From Phycisphaerales bacterium (GTDB taxonomy: Bacteria; Planctomycetota; Phycisphaerae; Phycisphaerales; UBA1924), in contig JANQNW010000010.1 in NCBI GenBank assembly GCA_028279375.1, positions 186,001 to 250,000 of the forward strand: 64,000 bases of DNA, in the 5' to 3' direction. Positions 9,363 to 18,618 of the stretch are shown piece after piece (the stretch's first letter is position 1; each line of letters starts with the position of its first letter). Position numbers and translations under genes: made by a program. The notes beneath the pieces were generated by a model. The model was not told where the DNA came from, made no database searches, and worked only from the letters and a program-made list of their open reading frames with translations.

Positions 9363-10496
9363 TCACTCGTTGTCCTCTCGCGGCGTTCCCGGAATCAGCC
9401 CTGGCACACCCTGGGAGGGATGATAACTGCGCACCTCCGGCGGCAGTTCCTCCATCGCGCCCTCCCATGCTTCCAGCACCGGGATCACACGCACAGGAGT
9501 CGACGGTGGAAGCACTGTGTACACCGCTTCCCGGAGCTCGTAACCCAGCTCCGGCGTGATCAGGTCGTCAGATATCAACACGACCGTGAGCCCCTGCTCG
9601 GGCTCAACACTGATTCGACCCATCGAGAGAATGTCCACGCCCGGCCATTCGTCCACCGTGGCCCGGATCACCTTGCGCACCTTTGGCGACAGTGGATACG
9701 TCAACGGTCGGGCCTGACCCTGCGAAATCTGCGAAACGAATCGCTCCCGAAGCGGATACATCAGAGCCAGCGTCGCGGCCAGCAGGCCGAAGATCGTCAC
9801 GCGCGCCCAGATTGGTGAAGCGCCTGAGATCGCAGCCCGTCGAACGCCCGCCAGTCGAAAGATGATCGCCGAGCCGAACACGATCGAGACGATGTTCGCG
9901 ACGAAGAGCACCGCAGCCAGTCCCGCCACTGAGGGCCGCCCGTGCGCGATGCCGATTCCGACAACCGACAAAGGAGGAACCAGCGCCGCCGCGATCGCCA
10001 CACCCGCCACCGTCGCCGCAACCTTCGGACGCGCAATCGCATACGCGCCCGCCATGCCGGAGAAGAGCGCCACGGCGAGATCGAGAATGTTCACCTCCGT
10101 CCGCGCCTGCACCTCGAGCGTAGGATCATACGAGGGCGTGACAGCCCCAACGGCCATCGCCACCGCCAGACCCATCGCGATGCCATAAAGCATCGCGCGA
10201 ATCGACTGACGAAACAGACTCAGATTGCCCTGCACAAGCGCGAATCCCGCGGCTACCAGCGGCGTCATCAGCGGCGCGACGAGCATCGCCCCGATCACGA
10301 CCGCCGTCGAATTGAGCAGCAATCCCAGTGAAGCCAGCGCCGTCGAGAGACCCATCATCACGATGAAGTCGATATCGAATACTGAGTCCGATGAGAACTT
10401 CCCGACAAGAGCGATCCGCTCCGCACGCTCCAGCTTCGGAAACCACCGAAACGCCCGCTCGCTTCGAGTCTCCCTTCCCGGCCCCTCATACGGCAT
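9363..10496 (-). CDS. DUF389 (TIGR00341-type) integral membrane protein
   Basis: This multi-span membrane protein of about 377 residues belongs to the DUF389 family of unknown function. The conserved core is YFIVMMGLSTALASLGLLL-like (DFIVMMGLS here), then STAVVIGAMLVAPLMTPLV and the glycine-rich AAALVPPLSVVGIGIA. A soluble C-terminal tail of about 100 residues follows the last helix. I chose the ATG at 10496, where the encoded protein starts MPYEGPG. This overlaps the 3' end of the upstream gene by 11 bases, and the longer frame adds an unconserved arginine-rich stretch. It is probably co-expressed with the small two-span membrane protein upstream. Confidence 0.82.
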   Translation of the reverse strand: MPYEGPGRETRSERAFRWFPKLERAERIALVGKFSSDSVFDIDFIVMMGLSTALASLGLLLNSTAVVIGAMLVAPLMTPLVAAGFALVQGNLSLFRQSIRAMLYGIAMGLAVAMAVGAVTPSYDPTLEVQARTEVNILDLAVALFSGMAGAYAIARPKVAATVAGVAIAAALVPPLSVVGIGIAHGRPSVAGLAAVLFVANIVSIVFGSAIIFRLAGVRRAAISGASPIWARVTIFGLLAATLALMYPLRERFVSQISQGQARPLTYPLSPKVRKVIRATVDEWPGVDILSMGRISVEPEQGLTVVLISDDLITPELGYELREAVYTVLPPSTPVRVIPVLEAWEGAMEELPPEVRSYHPSQGVPGLIPGTPREDNE

Positions 10497-11001
10497 GCGC
10501 CACATCCTCCGTGGTCCCCATTGCCTGATGCAGAAAACGCTCCAGCGTCTCAGTCTGATCATGGCCCAGCCGCTGACCATACCCCGCCGCAATGTAAATC
10601 AGCGCGACGAACACCGCCGCGATCGGGATCGCCCACAAGGCCCAGGGCGACCGGTCCATCATCAACTGCGCCATGCCGTAGAACGAGCACACGATCGCGC
10701 TCAGCACCACGAATCCGTAGCACGCCATGAACATCGTCCACACGTTCCCATTCGGACCGAAGTGACCAACCAGCGCCGTGCCGCCGGTCTCGCCGGCCTT
10801 CAGGTGCACCACCAGCTGCGGCGACCAGAACCGGCGCTCCTCACGCCGGATCTGCAGATCGACCTGCCGATCCGACACAAGCCCGATGCACGCCGCATCC
10901 GGCCGGTCCAGACGCGCCTGCACACGCGCCGCAATCTCATTCGCGGGGAACTCGGACTCCACTACGAGGAGCGGCCGAAGCCGCGGCGTGATCCCGGCCA
11001 T
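10486..11001 (-). CDS. Small two-span membrane protein
   Basis: This protein of about 171 residues has no family that I recognise. A soluble N-terminal domain (about 1-85) is followed by two adjacent hydrophobic helices, MFMACYGFVVLSAIVCSFYG and ALWAIPIAAVFVALIYIAAG, and a short C-terminal tail. This resembles small membrane proteins found beside transporters. Both an ATG (11001) and a GTG (11010) are possible starts. Its 3' end overlaps the DUF389 gene, which suggests that the two work together. Confidence 0.6.
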   Translation of the reverse strand: MAGITPRLRPLLVVESEFPANEIAARVQARLDRPDAACIGLVSDRQVDLQIRREERRFWSPQLVVHLKAGETGGTALVGHFGPNGNVWTMFMACYGFVVLSAIVCSFYGMAQLMMDRSPWALWAIPIAAVFVALIYIAAGYGQRLGHDQTETLERFLHQAMGTTEDVAHAV

Positions 11002-11040
11002 GCCGGGCACTCTACCGCGCGACCACCACAGGCGCAGCGC

Positions 11041-14000
11041 CTACGCCGGATCCGGCTTGATCCCGTAGAAGCATGAGTACAGAACGGGAATCACGAACAT
11101 CGTCAGCAATGTGCCGAAGGCGAGCCCGCACATGATCGTGATCGCCATGGCCACCCAAAATGGATCCTGCAACAGCGGCACGACGCCGAGCACCGTCGTC
11201 GCCGCCGCATTGAAAACAGGACGCAGCCTCGAAAGCGCCGAATCCACCACGGACTGATACGGGGTCTTGCCGGCGGCGAGATTGATCTTCACTTCATCCA
11301 GCAGCACGATCGCGTTCTTGATCATCATTCCGGCGAGGCTCATCAGCCCCAGCAGCGCCAGGAATCCGAACGCGCCATTCAGCGCCAGGAACCCCGCCGT
11401 CACGCCGATGATCGCGAACGGAATCGTCAGGAAGATCACCATCGCCGGCCGGAACGCGTTGAACAGAGCGACCACCGTGAACGCGATGATGATCACCGCC
11501 GGAATTGTGCCCGGAATCAGTGAGTCGCGGCCCACCGCCGTGCTGTCGTCTTCTCCCATCCAGCGCAGGTCATATCCCGGAGGCAGTTCGATCGCCTCGA
11601 ACTGATCGCGCACCGAATCCAGAAGCGTCGGAAGCGTCACGCCGTCGATCGGACTGCACTGAACCCGCACCGACCGCCGTCGATCCCAGCGACGAATGAT
11701 CGGATCCTCCCATCGCATCTCGACGCCATGCGTCACTTGCGCAAGAGGCACAGTGCGCGTCGAAAGCTCGCGCACAACCGGGAGCGTCTCCAGCGTTCCC
11801 GCCGCCTGGCGCCGTTCGCCCTCCGTATGCCGCACGAGAATCGGATACAGATCCTGACGCTGTCGATACAGTCCGATGAGCTGACCGTCGAAGGCGCGCT
11901 GCGTCGCGCGACCGACCGCTGTCCGGTCGATCCCCGCCCAGCGAGCCCGCTCATTCGCGAAGACCGGAGTGATCATCGGCGTGCGCTGCCGCATGTTCGA
12001 GCGCACCTCGCGCGTCAACGGACTCGCGTGCAGAATCTCCATGCCCTGATTCGCAAGATCGCGAAGGACTCCGAGATCGGCGTCCGCCGGTCCGCTGAAC
12101 AAAGCCTCGAACTTCCAGGTGTCCATCGGACCAACACCGAACTTCCGCACGCGCACAAGGCCGTCCGCGAAATTCTCCTCAATCCAGTCCTCGAGTCCAG
12201 CCGCGAACTCGAAGCCCTCCTTGTAGTCGTCGAAGCTCAGAAGCAGCTCGCCATACTCCGGATACGGGAGCTCGGGGTCCATCGGCAGATAGAACCGAGG
12301 TGGCCCCGTGCCGCTGAAGCTCGCCACCGCTGTCACCAGATCGCTCTCGAGGCACTTCGCCTCCAGTTTGTTCAGGGACTCGATTGTTTGCTCAACGCGT
12401 GTTCCCTGTGGCGCCCAGTACTGCACCATAAGCTGCGGCCGCGACGAATCCGGAAAGAACATCTGGCGCACGTATCCGAATCCCGCCATCGAGACAACGA
12501 GCAGCGCGACCATCGCCGTCATGAAGATCCACTTGAATCGAATCGACTGCCGTAGCAGCAGAGCAAAGCCCCGGTAGAACTTCGTGTCAAACGGGTTGCT
12601 GTCGGCAGAGGTCGTTTTCGGCGTCGGCAGCATCCCGATGCACATGAGCGGCACGATCGTCATTGCAAGCACCCAGCTCAGGATCAGCGCCACCGCGACG
12701 ACCTGGAAGAGAGACTTGCAGTACTCGCCTACATCCGAGGGCGCCGCGTAGATCGGGAAGAACGCCATCACCGCGATCACCGTCGCGCCCAGCAGCGGGA
12801 TCGAAGGCTGCGAGGCCGCGCCCACGGCTGCCTTTACCCGGTCCTCACCGCGCTGCATGCGCACCACGATCCCGTCAGCCACGACGATCGCGTTGTCCAC
12901 CATCATGCCCATCGCGATGATCAACGCGCCCAGAGACATCCGCTGCAGATCGATGCCCCACACCATCATCACTGTGAAGCTGCACAGAATCGTTAGCACC
13001 AGCCCGCCGATGCCGATGATCACCGCCATCCGCCAGCCCATCGTCAACCACAGCACGACGAGAACGATCCCCACGGCCTGCATCAGGTTGACCATGAAGC
13101 CATCCGTCGCCGCTTGCACCAGGTCGCCCTGCCACGCGACCTTCCCGACCTCGATGCCGACCGGCAGCGTCTCCAGCAGTTCGGCCACGCGAGCGTCAAT
13201 CGCCTTGCCGACCGTCACCACATTCGACCCCGCGCGCGGCGAGATCTGCAGCGCAATCGCCGGCTCGTGCCCGTTGTAGCGCATCCAGCTGAAAGGCGGC
13301 CGACGATAGTCCACCGTGATGTCGTCAACGACGTCTCGAAGACGAATCAGATCGGAGCCGTACTCGCGAAAGTCGCTCGACGCCGACGGCAGAGGAGACG
13401 TGTTCGCCGTGACATTCGCGCCTTGACTGAAATCGAGAATCAATTCGGTGAATCCTGGACGAATCACGAGATTCCCGATGTCTTCCGGCTCGCTGAACTG
13501 CCCAGTCGGCGATACGCGCAGCCGGCGCTCCTGCACATCGATACCGCCCGCATTGACGACGAAGTTCTGATTCTGAAGCTGCGCAATCACCGTCGCTTCG
13601 GTGAGTCCGAACTCAGACAGACGGGCGGAGCTGATGTCGATGTACACCACCCGCTCCGGCTCGCCCCACAACTCGCAGCGAGCGACGCCCGGAACGAGAC
13701 TCAGCTCCTTCTTCAGGATGTCCGCATAGTCATCCAGCTCAAGAAGATCGAAGCCGTCGCCCGTCACCGCCAGGACGAATCCGTAAACCTCGGAGAAATC
13801 ATCCGACACGAGCGGCGTCGATGTCCCCGGCGGAAGATCGCCAGTGACGTTGTTGACCTTCTTGCGCACCATGTCCCACAGCTGCGGCATCTCATGCTTC
13901 TTGTGGGATTCATCGATGTAGACCTTCACGATCGAGACGCCCGCGCGCGAGATCGACTTCTGCTTGTCAACCTCCGGGATCTCCTGCATGGCGCGCTCGA

Positions 14001-14199
14001 TGACGTCCGTCACCTCGAGCTCCACCTCCGCAGGGCTCGCCCCCGGATAGAACGTCGTGACAACGCCCGTCTTCACCGTGAACTCCGGATCCTCCAGCTG
14101 TCCGAGCTGGAAATAGCTCAACACACCCGCGAGCGTGAAGAGGAAGATCCCGAAATACGTCGTCGTCCGGTTCTTGACTGAAAACTCGGCGAGACTCAC
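11041..14199 (-). CDS. RND efflux pump inner-membrane transporter (AcrB/HAE1-like)
   Basis: This is a proton-driven inner-membrane pump that exports drugs, dyes or metabolites through a tripartite complex. Its 1052 residues match the family size. The typical start (SVKNRTTTYFGIFLFTLAG), the periplasmic porter segments (PGASPAEVELEVTDVIE) and both sets of membrane helices are present. The proton-relay helix reads GMMVDNAIVVADG, keeping the first aspartate but with Asn at the next position, as in many homologues. The start overlaps the stop of the membrane-fusion gene by ATGA, so the two are coupled. No outer-membrane TolC-type gene is seen nearby. Confidence 0.92.
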   Translation of the reverse strand: MSLAEFSVKNRTTTYFGIFLFTLAGVLSYFQLGQLEDPEFTVKTGVVTTFYPGASPAEVELEVTDVIERAMQEIPEVDKQKSISRAGVSIVKVYIDESHKKHEMPQLWDMVRKKVNNVTGDLPPGTSTPLVSDDFSEVYGFVLAVTGDGFDLLELDDYADILKKELSLVPGVARCELWGEPERVVYIDISSARLSEFGLTEATVIAQLQNQNFVVNAGGIDVQERRLRVSPTGQFSEPEDIGNLVIRPGFTELILDFSQGANVTANTSPLPSASSDFREYGSDLIRLRDVVDDITVDYRRPPFSWMRYNGHEPAIALQISPRAGSNVVTVGKAIDARVAELLETLPVGIEVGKVAWQGDLVQAATDGFMVNLMQAVGIVLVVLWLTMGWRMAVIIGIGGLVLTILCSFTVMMVWGIDLQRMSLGALIIAMGMMVDNAIVVADGIVVRMQRGEDRVKAAVGAASQPSIPLLGATVIAVMAFFPIYAAPSDVGEYCKSLFQVVAVALILSWVLAMTIVPLMCIGMLPTPKTTSADSNPFDTKFYRGFALLLRQSIRFKWIFMTAMVALLVVSMAGFGYVRQMFFPDSSRPQLMVQYWAPQGTRVEQTIESLNKLEAKCLESDLVTAVASFSGTGPPRFYLPMDPELPYPEYGELLLSFDDYKEGFEFAAGLEDWIEENFADGLVRVRKFGVGPMDTWKFEALFSGPADADLGVLRDLANQGMEILHASPLTREVRSNMRQRTPMITPVFANERARWAGIDRTAVGRATQRAFDGQLIGLYRQRQDLYPILVRHTEGERRQAAGTLETLPVVRELSTRTVPLAQVTHGVEMRWEDPIIRRWDRRRSVRVQCSPIDGVTLPTLLDSVRDQFEAIELPPGYDLRWMGEDDSTAVGRDSLIPGTIPAVIIIAFTVVALFNAFRPAMVIFLTIPFAIIGVTAGFLALNGAFGFLALLGLMSLAGMMIKNAIVLLDEVKINLAAGKTPYQSVVDSALSRLRPVFNAAATTVLGVVPLLQDPFWVAMAITIMCGLAFGTLLTMFVIPVLYSCFYGIKPDPA

Positions 14200-15335
14200 C
14201 GTGCGACCTCCTCGGTCCTCGCGAAGAGCTGCGATTCATCGAGAAGCGTCACCTGCTGATTCTCCTCCAGAGAATGCACGCCCGCCGTCACGACCCATTC
14301 GCCCGGCGAGATGCCGTTCACGAAGGCGCCGCGTGGCGTCAGCCGGATGGTCTCGATCACCCGGCGCGTCACGCGCCCTTCATCCGGATCGAAGATCCAG
14401 ACAAACGTCTCCCCGGCCCGCTCCTGACCCAGCGAGGACATCGGAACCTCAAATGCGATTCCCTCTTCTCCGGGCAGAACCACGTTGCCGCGCGCCGCGC
14501 CCGCCATGCCCGGCAGAATCGTGATGTCCTCCGGCTGATCCATGACGAGATTCACCGGATACGTCCGCGTCAGACGCGAAGCCTCAGAGCCGATCTCCCG
14601 GATCGCCGCAGGAATCTGCCGCCCCGGAAACGCGTCGAACTCGACCACGATGTCCCGCACATACGGAGCGTTCGAGATGAACTGCTCCGGCACATCGACC
14701 CACAACTCGATCTGCGAGATATCAACCATGCGCAGAATCGGCTGCCGCGCCTGCACGTACTCGAAGTTCTCGACATACGTCGCCGTAATGATCCCGTCGA
14801 AGGGCGCCCGCAGATAGGTGTAGTCGAGATCGTCTTTCGCGCTGTCAACAGACGCTTCGAGCGTCGCCACGTTTCCCTGAGCCGCATTTCGTGCTTCACG
14901 CTTCCGGACCAACTCGATCTCGGAGACCGCATCCCGCTCATACGCGTCAGTCGCCCGCTGGAATTCCTCCTCAGCCCGCGCAAGATCCGCTCGGGCGCTG
15001 ACCAGTTGTCCCTCGACGTTCCGGAGATTCACTTCAAAGTCGCGCGGATCAATGCGAGCGACGACATCGCCCGCCTCGAACTGATCGCCGACATTCGCCC
15101 CGCGCTCGACAAGAGGCCCCGCAACGCGAAACGACAGGTTCACCTCCTGCGTCGCCTGCGCCTGGCCCGTGTAGATCCCCTGGTCGCCGATGTTCGTCGC
15201 GCCGATCTGAATCGCTCGCACCGGCCGCACCACCGGCGCCGACTCAACCTCTCGCGAACACCCTCCCAATCCCAGCAAAGCGCCGCAGCTCGTGACGAGA
15301 ACAACCGATCGGAAACTCAAAACGAAGCGCGCCAT
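14196..15335 (-). CDS. RND pump periplasmic adaptor (membrane fusion lipoprotein)
   Basis: This is the periplasmic adaptor that links the RND pump to an outer-membrane channel. It is a lipoprotein with the acylated cysteine at about residue 26 (LLGLGGC). The order of parts is typical: a beta-barrel/lipoyl half (YTGQAQATQEVNLSFRVAG), a coiled-coil hairpin rich in Ala, Glu and Arg (about 105-165), the second lipoyl half (YLRAPFDGIIT) and a C-terminal membrane-proximal domain. At 379 residues it is a normal length. It is the first gene of the pump operon and probably carries the promoter in the 70 bases before it. Confidence 0.92.
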   Translation of the reverse strand: MARFVLSFRSVVLVTSCGALLGLGGCSREVESAPVVRPVRAIQIGATNIGDQGIYTGQAQATQEVNLSFRVAGPLVERGANVGDQFEAGDVVARIDPRDFEVNLRNVEGQLVSARADLARAEEEFQRATDAYERDAVSEIELVRKREARNAAQGNVATLEASVDSAKDDLDYTYLRAPFDGIITATYVENFEYVQARQPILRMVDISQIELWVDVPEQFISNAPYVRDIVVEFDAFPGRQIPAAIREIGSEASRLTRTYPVNLVMDQPEDITILPGMAGAARGNVVLPGEEGIAFEVPMSSLGQERAGETFVWIFDPDEGRVTRRVIETIRLTPRGAFVNGISPGEWVVTAGVHSLEENQQVTLLDESQLFARTEEVAR

Positions 15336-15404
15336 GGCCGCCTCCTGCGCTGTGATGTGATTCGAGCGCCGTAGGGAATGCTCCGGCGTCCGCCGCCAGT
15401 ATAC

Positions 15405-16658
15405 CTACACCCGGGCGCTCACCACCGAGCCCAGGCAATCCACCAGCCGAGCCACCTCATCCTCCGTGTTGTAGTGCAGCAGGCTCGTCCGAACGACGCC
15501 GTCATCCACATCATGCAGCACACCCGCCTCCGTCAGACGCGTGCTCAACCGATGCGCATAGAAGTGCCCGTACCGGATCCCGAATCCCTTCGCATTCACC
15601 GACCGCACGATGTCCGCAGACCGCAGATGCTCATGCGCGAAGCTCACCGTGCTCACACGCGACGCCGCGTCCGACCCCTTCGGCCCGACGAATCGCACGC
15701 CCTCGATCTCGGCGACGCCGTCCATGAATTGCCTCTGCAGCGCTGTCTCGCGCTCGGTGATCAGGTCGAAAGCGCGCTCCACCGTTCCATGCGTCAGCTC
15801 CGCATTCGCATCTTCATCCGCAAGGAAACTCAGATACGCCCCCAACGCCACCAGCCCGGCGCATCCCTCATGACTCGCCCCCCCGGGCTCCATCTTGTAA
15901 GGCACATCATGCCCGTCGATGAAATAGTGATTCGGCCCCTCGATCTCCGCGTACGCCTCGTGCGTTCCGTACAGCGCCGCCATGTGCGGCCCGAACACCT
16001 TGTACGTCGAATACACCAGCCAGTCCGCCCCCAGCGCCTGCATGTCAATCGCCCGATGCGGCGCATAGGCAACCCCGTCCACCACCACTCGCGCGCCGAC
16101 TCCATGAGCAGCTTCGATGAACTTCTTCGCATCCTCGATCCCGCCGAAGAGATTCGAGACCCACGGAAACGTCACCAACAGCGTCCGCTCACTCAGCAGG
16201 GGGGTGAGATCCGAAATCTCCTGACGCATCGTCTCCACGTTCACCGGCCACAATCGAATCTCGAACCCGTGCTTCCCGAGGCGCTCCCACGCCCCCGCAT
16301 TCGCCTCATGCGCGCTCTCCGCGATCACAATCTCAGTCCGATCCCCCGCCCGGCGCTCGCCATACGCCCACGCCAGCATGTTGCACAACGCGGTCGTCGA
16401 TGGCCCCAGCGTGACGACCCCCGCATCGCCCGCACCAAGAAACGTCTCGATCGTCGTATGCGCCCGCTCCACAACCTCCGTGCACACCTTTGACGTCGCA
16501 TAGTCAGCCCCAAGCTGCACGTAACTATTCAGCATGTACGAATGCATCGCATCCGCCACGCAGCGCGGAACCTGCGATCCGCCCGCGTTGTCCATCAACA
16601 CATCCGAACTCACGCCAAGCGCCGGAAACTGCTCTCGAATCGCGTCAATCGTCGGCAC
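15405..16658 (-). CDS. Class V PLP enzyme, cysteine desulfurase-like (no desulfurase Cys)
   Basis: This is a fold-type I PLP enzyme of 417 residues from the cysteine-desulfurase-like branch (TIGR01976 type). The N-terminus has the PxLGVSSDVLMDNAGGSQVP-like start, and the PLP lysine lies in STYKVFGPHMA. At the position where SufS/IscS carry the persulfide cysteine (RxGxxC), this protein reads IRYGHFYAHRL, so Tyr replaces Cys and true desulfurase activity is unlikely. It is divergent from the allantoicase operon with 95 bases between the start codons. A role in purine catabolism, such as an aminotransferase or lyase, is possible but only by position. Confidence 0.8.
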   Translation of the reverse strand: MPTIDAIREQFPALGVSSDVLMDNAGGSQVPRCVADAMHSYMLNSYVQLGADYATSKVCTEVVERAHTTIETFLGAGDAGVVTLGPSTTALCNMLAWAYGERRAGDRTEIVIAESAHEANAGAWERLGKHGFEIRLWPVNVETMRQEISDLTPLLSERTLLVTFPWVSNLFGGIEDAKKFIEAAHGVGARVVVDGVAYAPHRAIDMQALGADWLVYSTYKVFGPHMAALYGTHEAYAEIEGPNHYFIDGHDVPYKMEPGGASHEGCAGLVALGAYLSFLADEDANAELTHGTVERAFDLITERETALQRQFMDGVAEIEGVRFVGPKGSDAASRVSTVSFAHEHLRSADIVRSVNAKGFGIRYGHFYAHRLSTRLTEAGVLHDVDDGVVRTSLLHYNTEDEVARLVDCLGSVVSARV

Positions 16659-16753
16659 GCCTCATTCTCCTCTGTAGTGCGCACGAGGTCCTCGTCGCCA
16701 TGGTAGCTCCCGATCAATCCGGACAATCGTGTACGATCCTCTCCCTGATTCCC

Positions 16754-17758
16754 ATGCACGATTTCACCAAGCTCATTGATCTCGCACAGGAACGCCTCGG
16801 CGCCCGCATCCTTGTCGCCAACGACGAGTTCTTCGCCGCCAAGGAGAACCTCCTCAAGCCCGGTCGAGGCGTCTTCATCGAAGACAAATACACCGATCGA
16901 GGCAAATGGATGGACGGCTGGGAAACCCGCCGCCGGCGCACGCCCGGCCACGACTGGTGCATCCTCGCCCTGGGACTCCCCGGCGTCATCCGCGGCCTCA
17001 ACATCGACACCAACCACTTCCGAGGCAACGCGCCCCAGAGCTGCTCCGTCGACGCCTGCGAACTCCCCGCTGAAACCAACGCCGACGAACTCATCGCAGA
17101 CAACGCCCACTGGAAGCCGCTCCTCCCGGAAAGCCCCGTCGATCCACATGCAGAAAACCACTTTCCCATCGAGAGCGACGCGCGCTGGACGCACCTCCGC
17201 CTCAACATTCATCCCGATGGCGGCGTCGCGCGCTTCCGCGTCCACGGCTACGCAGCGCCGGATCTCGACAAACTCCGCGCCGCGACCGAGGACATCAATC
17301 TCCTCGCCGCCGAAAACGGCGCTCGTCCAATCTCCTGTAGCGACGAGTTCTTCTCCAGCCCGCGCAATCTCCTCATGCCCGGGCGCGCAAAGAACATGGG
17401 CGACGGCTGGGAAACAAAGCGCCGCCGTGGCCCAGGCCACGACTGGGCGATCCTCGCCCTCGGTGTACGCGGCGTCGCCAATGCGCTCCTCATCGACACC
17501 AACCACTTCAAGGGCAATTACCCGGACTCCTTTTCGCTTGAAGCCTGCGATTGCCCCAGCCTTGATCCCCACGCGCCGCCGCCCGATGACGCGCAGTGGC
17601 GCACACTCATCGAACAGACCAAACTCAACGCGCACGAAGAACACCGATTCGAATCGCTCGACAACGCCGCCGAGCCCATGACGCACGTCCGCCTGAATAT
17701 CTACCCCGACGGCGGCGTCAGTCGGCTCCGCCTCTACGGCAAACCCGTCTCCCCATGA
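16754..17758 (+). CDS. alc: Allantoicase
   Basis: Allantoicase hydrolyses allantoate to ureidoglycolate and urea. The protein has the expected two tandem jelly-roll repeats. Each repeat contains a near-identical block: GWETRRRRTPGHDWCILALG with IDTNHFRGN in the first, and GWETKRRRGPGHDWAILALG with IDTNHFKGN in the second. Each ends in the (H/Y)PDGGV(A/S)R motif. At 334 residues from the ATG at 16754 it has the family length. The longer upstream frame encodes low-complexity sequence and is discarded. It heads a four-gene plus-strand operon for urate breakdown and overlaps the next gene by ATGA. Confidence 0.93.
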   Translation: MHDFTKLIDLAQERLGARILVANDEFFAAKENLLKPGRGVFIEDKYTDRGKWMDGWETRRRRTPGHDWCILALGLPGVIRGLNIDTNHFRGNAPQSCSVDACELPAETNADELIADNAHWKPLLPESPVDPHAENHFPIESDARWTHLRLNIHPDGGVARFRVHGYAAPDLDKLRAATEDINLLAAENGARPISCSDEFFSSPRNLLMPGRAKNMGDGWETKRRRGPGHDWAILALGVRGVANALLIDTNHFKGNYPDSFSLEACDCPSLDPHAPPPDDAQWRTLIEQTKLNAHEEHRFESLDNAAEPMTHVRLNIYPDGGVSRLRLYGKPVSP

Positions 17759-18273
17759 CCGCCGACGCCCTCGCACAACACATCAACGCCCTCGCGCCCC
17801 AAGACGCTCACCAACTCCTCTTCGACTGCTGCGCCTGCTCGCAATGGGCCGACTCGCTCCTCCAGTCGCGCCCATTCGACTCCGACGAGCGCCTTCTCGA
17901 ATGCGCCGATCGAATCTGGAAGTCCCTCGACGAAAGCGCCTGGCGCGAGGCCTTCACGCACCACCCGCGCATCGGCGACCAGGCACCGAAACCCGATCAA
18001 TCGCAGGCCTCGGGCGAACTCTCGAAGTCTGAACAATCCGGCATGGCCGCCGCCTCCGAAGAGACTAGAGCCGAGTTCGTCCGCCTCAACGAGGAATACG
18101 AATCCCGCTTCGGCTTCGTCTTCCTCATCTGCGCCTCAGGGAAGAGTGCACAGGAAATGCTCGACACTCTGAGATCGAGACTCAACCGCGACCCCGAATC
18201 AGAACTCGCCGAGGCCGCCGAACAGCAACGCTTGATCACGCGCCTCCGCCTGACGAAACTGGCCCAACCATGA
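17755..18273 (+). CDS. uraD: OHCU decarboxylase
   Basis: This enzyme decarboxylates 2-oxo-4-hydroxy-4-carboxy-5-ureidoimidazoline to (S)-allantoin, the last step of uric acid conversion. It has 172 residues. The catalytic histidine lies in THHPRIGD, with the helix SKSEQSGMA and the substrate-binding segment LNEEYESRFGFVFLICASGKS further on, all as in the family. It overlaps allantoicase at its 5' end and HIU hydrolase at its 3' end by ATGA, so its amount is tied to both. Confidence 0.92.
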   Translation: MTADALAQHINALAPQDAHQLLFDCCACSQWADSLLQSRPFDSDERLLECADRIWKSLDESAWREAFTHHPRIGDQAPKPDQSQASGELSKSEQSGMAAASEETRAEFVRLNEEYESRFGFVFLICASGKSAQEMLDTLRSRLNRDPESELAEAAEQQRLITRLRLTKLAQP

Positions 18274-18614
18274 GCACCCTCTCCACACACGTTCTCGACA
18301 CCGCCGCCGGCAAGCCCGCAGAGGGCGTCGCCATCCGACTCGAACGACAGGACCAGCACGGCGACTTCAAGCCCATCGCCACTGCCACGACCAACGCCGA
18401 CGGCCGCGCCCCCAACCTCCTCGCCGACGACCATCCCCTCATGCCCGGCGTCTACCGACTGCGATTCGAAATCGACAACTACTTCAAGAAGCAGGGAGTC
18501 GACTGCTTCTACCCCTACGCCCAGGTCGTCTTCCGCATCGACAAACGAGGCGACCACTTCCATGTGCCGCTCCTCGTCGCGCCCTACGGATACTCCACCT
18601 ACAGAGGAAGCTGA
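18270..18614 (+). CDS. uraH: 5-hydroxyisourate hydrolase (transthyretin-like)
   Basis: This enzyme hydrolyses 5-hydroxyisourate, the product of urate oxidase, to OHCU. The 114-residue protein has the family's N-terminal LSTHVLDTAAGKPA and ends in the signature tetrapeptide YRGS, which separates HIU hydrolases from transthyretins. No signal peptide is seen, so it is cytoplasmic. Its ATG overlaps the stop of the OHCU decarboxylase gene, and the urate oxidase gene starts four bases after its own stop. Confidence 0.95.
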   Translation: MSTLSTHVLDTAAGKPAEGVAIRLERQDQHGDFKPIATATTNADGRAPNLLADDHPLMPGVYRLRFEIDNYFKKQGVDCFYPYAQVVFRIDKRGDHFHVPLLVAPYGYSTYRGS

Positions 18615-18618
18615 ATCC

